Source of the DNA: Thiomicrorhabdus sp.
Lineage (GTDB): Bacteria > Pseudomonadota > Gammaproteobacteria > Thiomicrospirales > Thiomicrospiraceae
NCBI GenBank assembly: GCA_021648185.1
Contig: JAKITH010000042.1
Span: 1 to 8,616, forward strand
Direction of reading: 5' to 3'
Length of the DNA stretch: 8,616 nt
Part shown: positions 8,329 to 8,616 of the stretch, piece after piece
How the letters are laid out: every line of letters starts with the position of its first letter
How positions within the stretch are numbered: the first letter of the stretch is position 1
The notes under the pieces: generated by a model
The model's input: only the letters and a program-made list of their open reading frames with translations
The model's database searches: none
Told to the model about the DNA's origin: nothing
Made by a program: the position numbers and the translations under genes

Positions 8329-8362
8329 TTTTTGAGTGTGCTGATATAGTGCACCAAAACTA
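8326..8362 (+). promoter_or_regulatory. Imperfect intercistronic hairpin, rpmH-rnpA
   Basis: TAGTTTT (8326-8332, starting at the rpmH stop) is the exact reverse complement of AAAACTA (8356-8362). Inside, GTGC (8338-8341) can pair with GCAC (8351-8354), leaving an internal loop on the left side. There is no T tract after it, so it is not a simple terminator. It ends 6 bases before the rnpA ribosome site and could act as a stability or processing element between a very abundant and a scarce product; that role is inferred. Confidence 0.4.
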
Positions 8363-8377
8363 AATTCTGGTGAGTTA

Positions 8378-8616
8378 ATGAATTCAAATAATGAGTTATC
8401 AACTCACTCAGAACCCTCTACCCCCTCTTTTATTTTGAATAAACCCATCAATGGTTTTTCAAAACCTCTCCGTATTCTAAAACCTAGTGATTTTCAACAC
8501 GTATTTTCAAATGCTGAAAAATTTGGCAACCGCAATTGGACATTGATTGTTCGACCGAACCAACAGTCTTATCCAAGACTTGGATTGGCTGTTGCCAAAA
8601 AACAACTACAGCGAGC
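8378..8616 (+). CDS. rnpA: Ribonuclease P protein component, N-terminal 79 residues (partial, continues past the right edge)
   Basis: RnpA is the basic protein subunit that assists the RNase P RNA in maturing tRNA 5' ends. The visible part has the conserved core from residue 31: LRILKPSDFQHVF (31-43), then WTLIVRPN (54-61) and PRLGLAVAKKQL (66-77). These match E. coli LRLLTPSQFTFVF and PRIGLTVAKKNV. About 40 further residues, including the RNR signature region, lie outside the window. The ATG at 8378 has GGTGAG at 8369-8374, which pairs with the 5' part of the anti-Shine-Dalgarno. This start gives a polar N-terminal extension of about 30 residues, against 10 in E. coli. A TTG at 8435 would give a near-standard length but has no ribosome site. 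Confidence 0.95.
   Translation, partial: MNSNNELSTHSEPSTPSFILNKPINGFSKPLRILKPSDFQHVFSNAEKFGNRNWTLIVRPNQQSYPRLGLAVAKKQLQR

Noticed and set aside
8208..8402. Minus-strand frame opposite rpmH
   Set aside because: It is arginine-rich only because it is the complement of the CGT- and GCT-rich L34 gene.

Overview
This is a chromosomal replication-origin window from what looks like an autotrophic gammaproteobacterium. The gene set rnpA-rpmH / dnaA-dnaN-recF-gyrB is the classic gammaproteobacterial origin neighbourhood. GyrB carries the long C-terminal insertion typical of that class. A Calvin-cycle phosphoribulokinase gene downstream of gyrB points to a chemolithoautotroph. The moderately AT-rich sequence and the protein features fit the Thiomicrospira / Hydrogenovibrio / Thiomicrorhabdus group best. 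That placement is inference and was not tested by a search.

Layout, left to right. A phosphoribulokinase gene runs off the left edge (578 to 1, minus). An AT-rich gap holds a stem-loop with a T tract and a possible prk promoter. gyrB (3144-718, minus) follows, with a leader hairpin and an extended -10 promoter. Next come a small three-helix membrane protein of unknown function (3642-3268), recF (4809-3700), a strong stem-loop, dnaN (6015-4906) and dnaA (7409-6033), all minus. The dnaA upstream region holds five DnaA boxes in one orientation (7446-7524) beside a very AT-rich stretch, so it is the likely oriC. To the right, on the plus strand, are a YqaA-type VTT/DedA-like membrane protein gene (7641-8087), rpmH (8194-8328) with a near-consensus sigma-70 promoter, and the start of rnpA, which runs off the right edge.

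Every gene left of the DnaA boxes is on the minus strand and every gene to the right is on the plus strand. All are therefore transcribed away from the origin, in the direction of fork movement. DnaA opens the origin, DnaN is the polymerase III clamp, RecF supports gap repair, and GyrB is the ATPase subunit of gyrase. rpmH and rnpA make ribosomal protein L34 and the RNase P protein. The YqaA-like gene, the small membrane protein and prk are the accessory members.

I found no mobile element, CRISPR array, tRNA, rRNA, toxin-antitoxin or defence locus, and no clearly undescribed system. The points worth a second look are regulatory and contextual: TTG starts on dnaA and recF, a terminator-like hairpin plus a weak start ahead of recF, the gyrB leader hairpin, a possible attenuator ahead of prk, two substitutions in the prk signature, and the gene inserted between oriC and rpmH.
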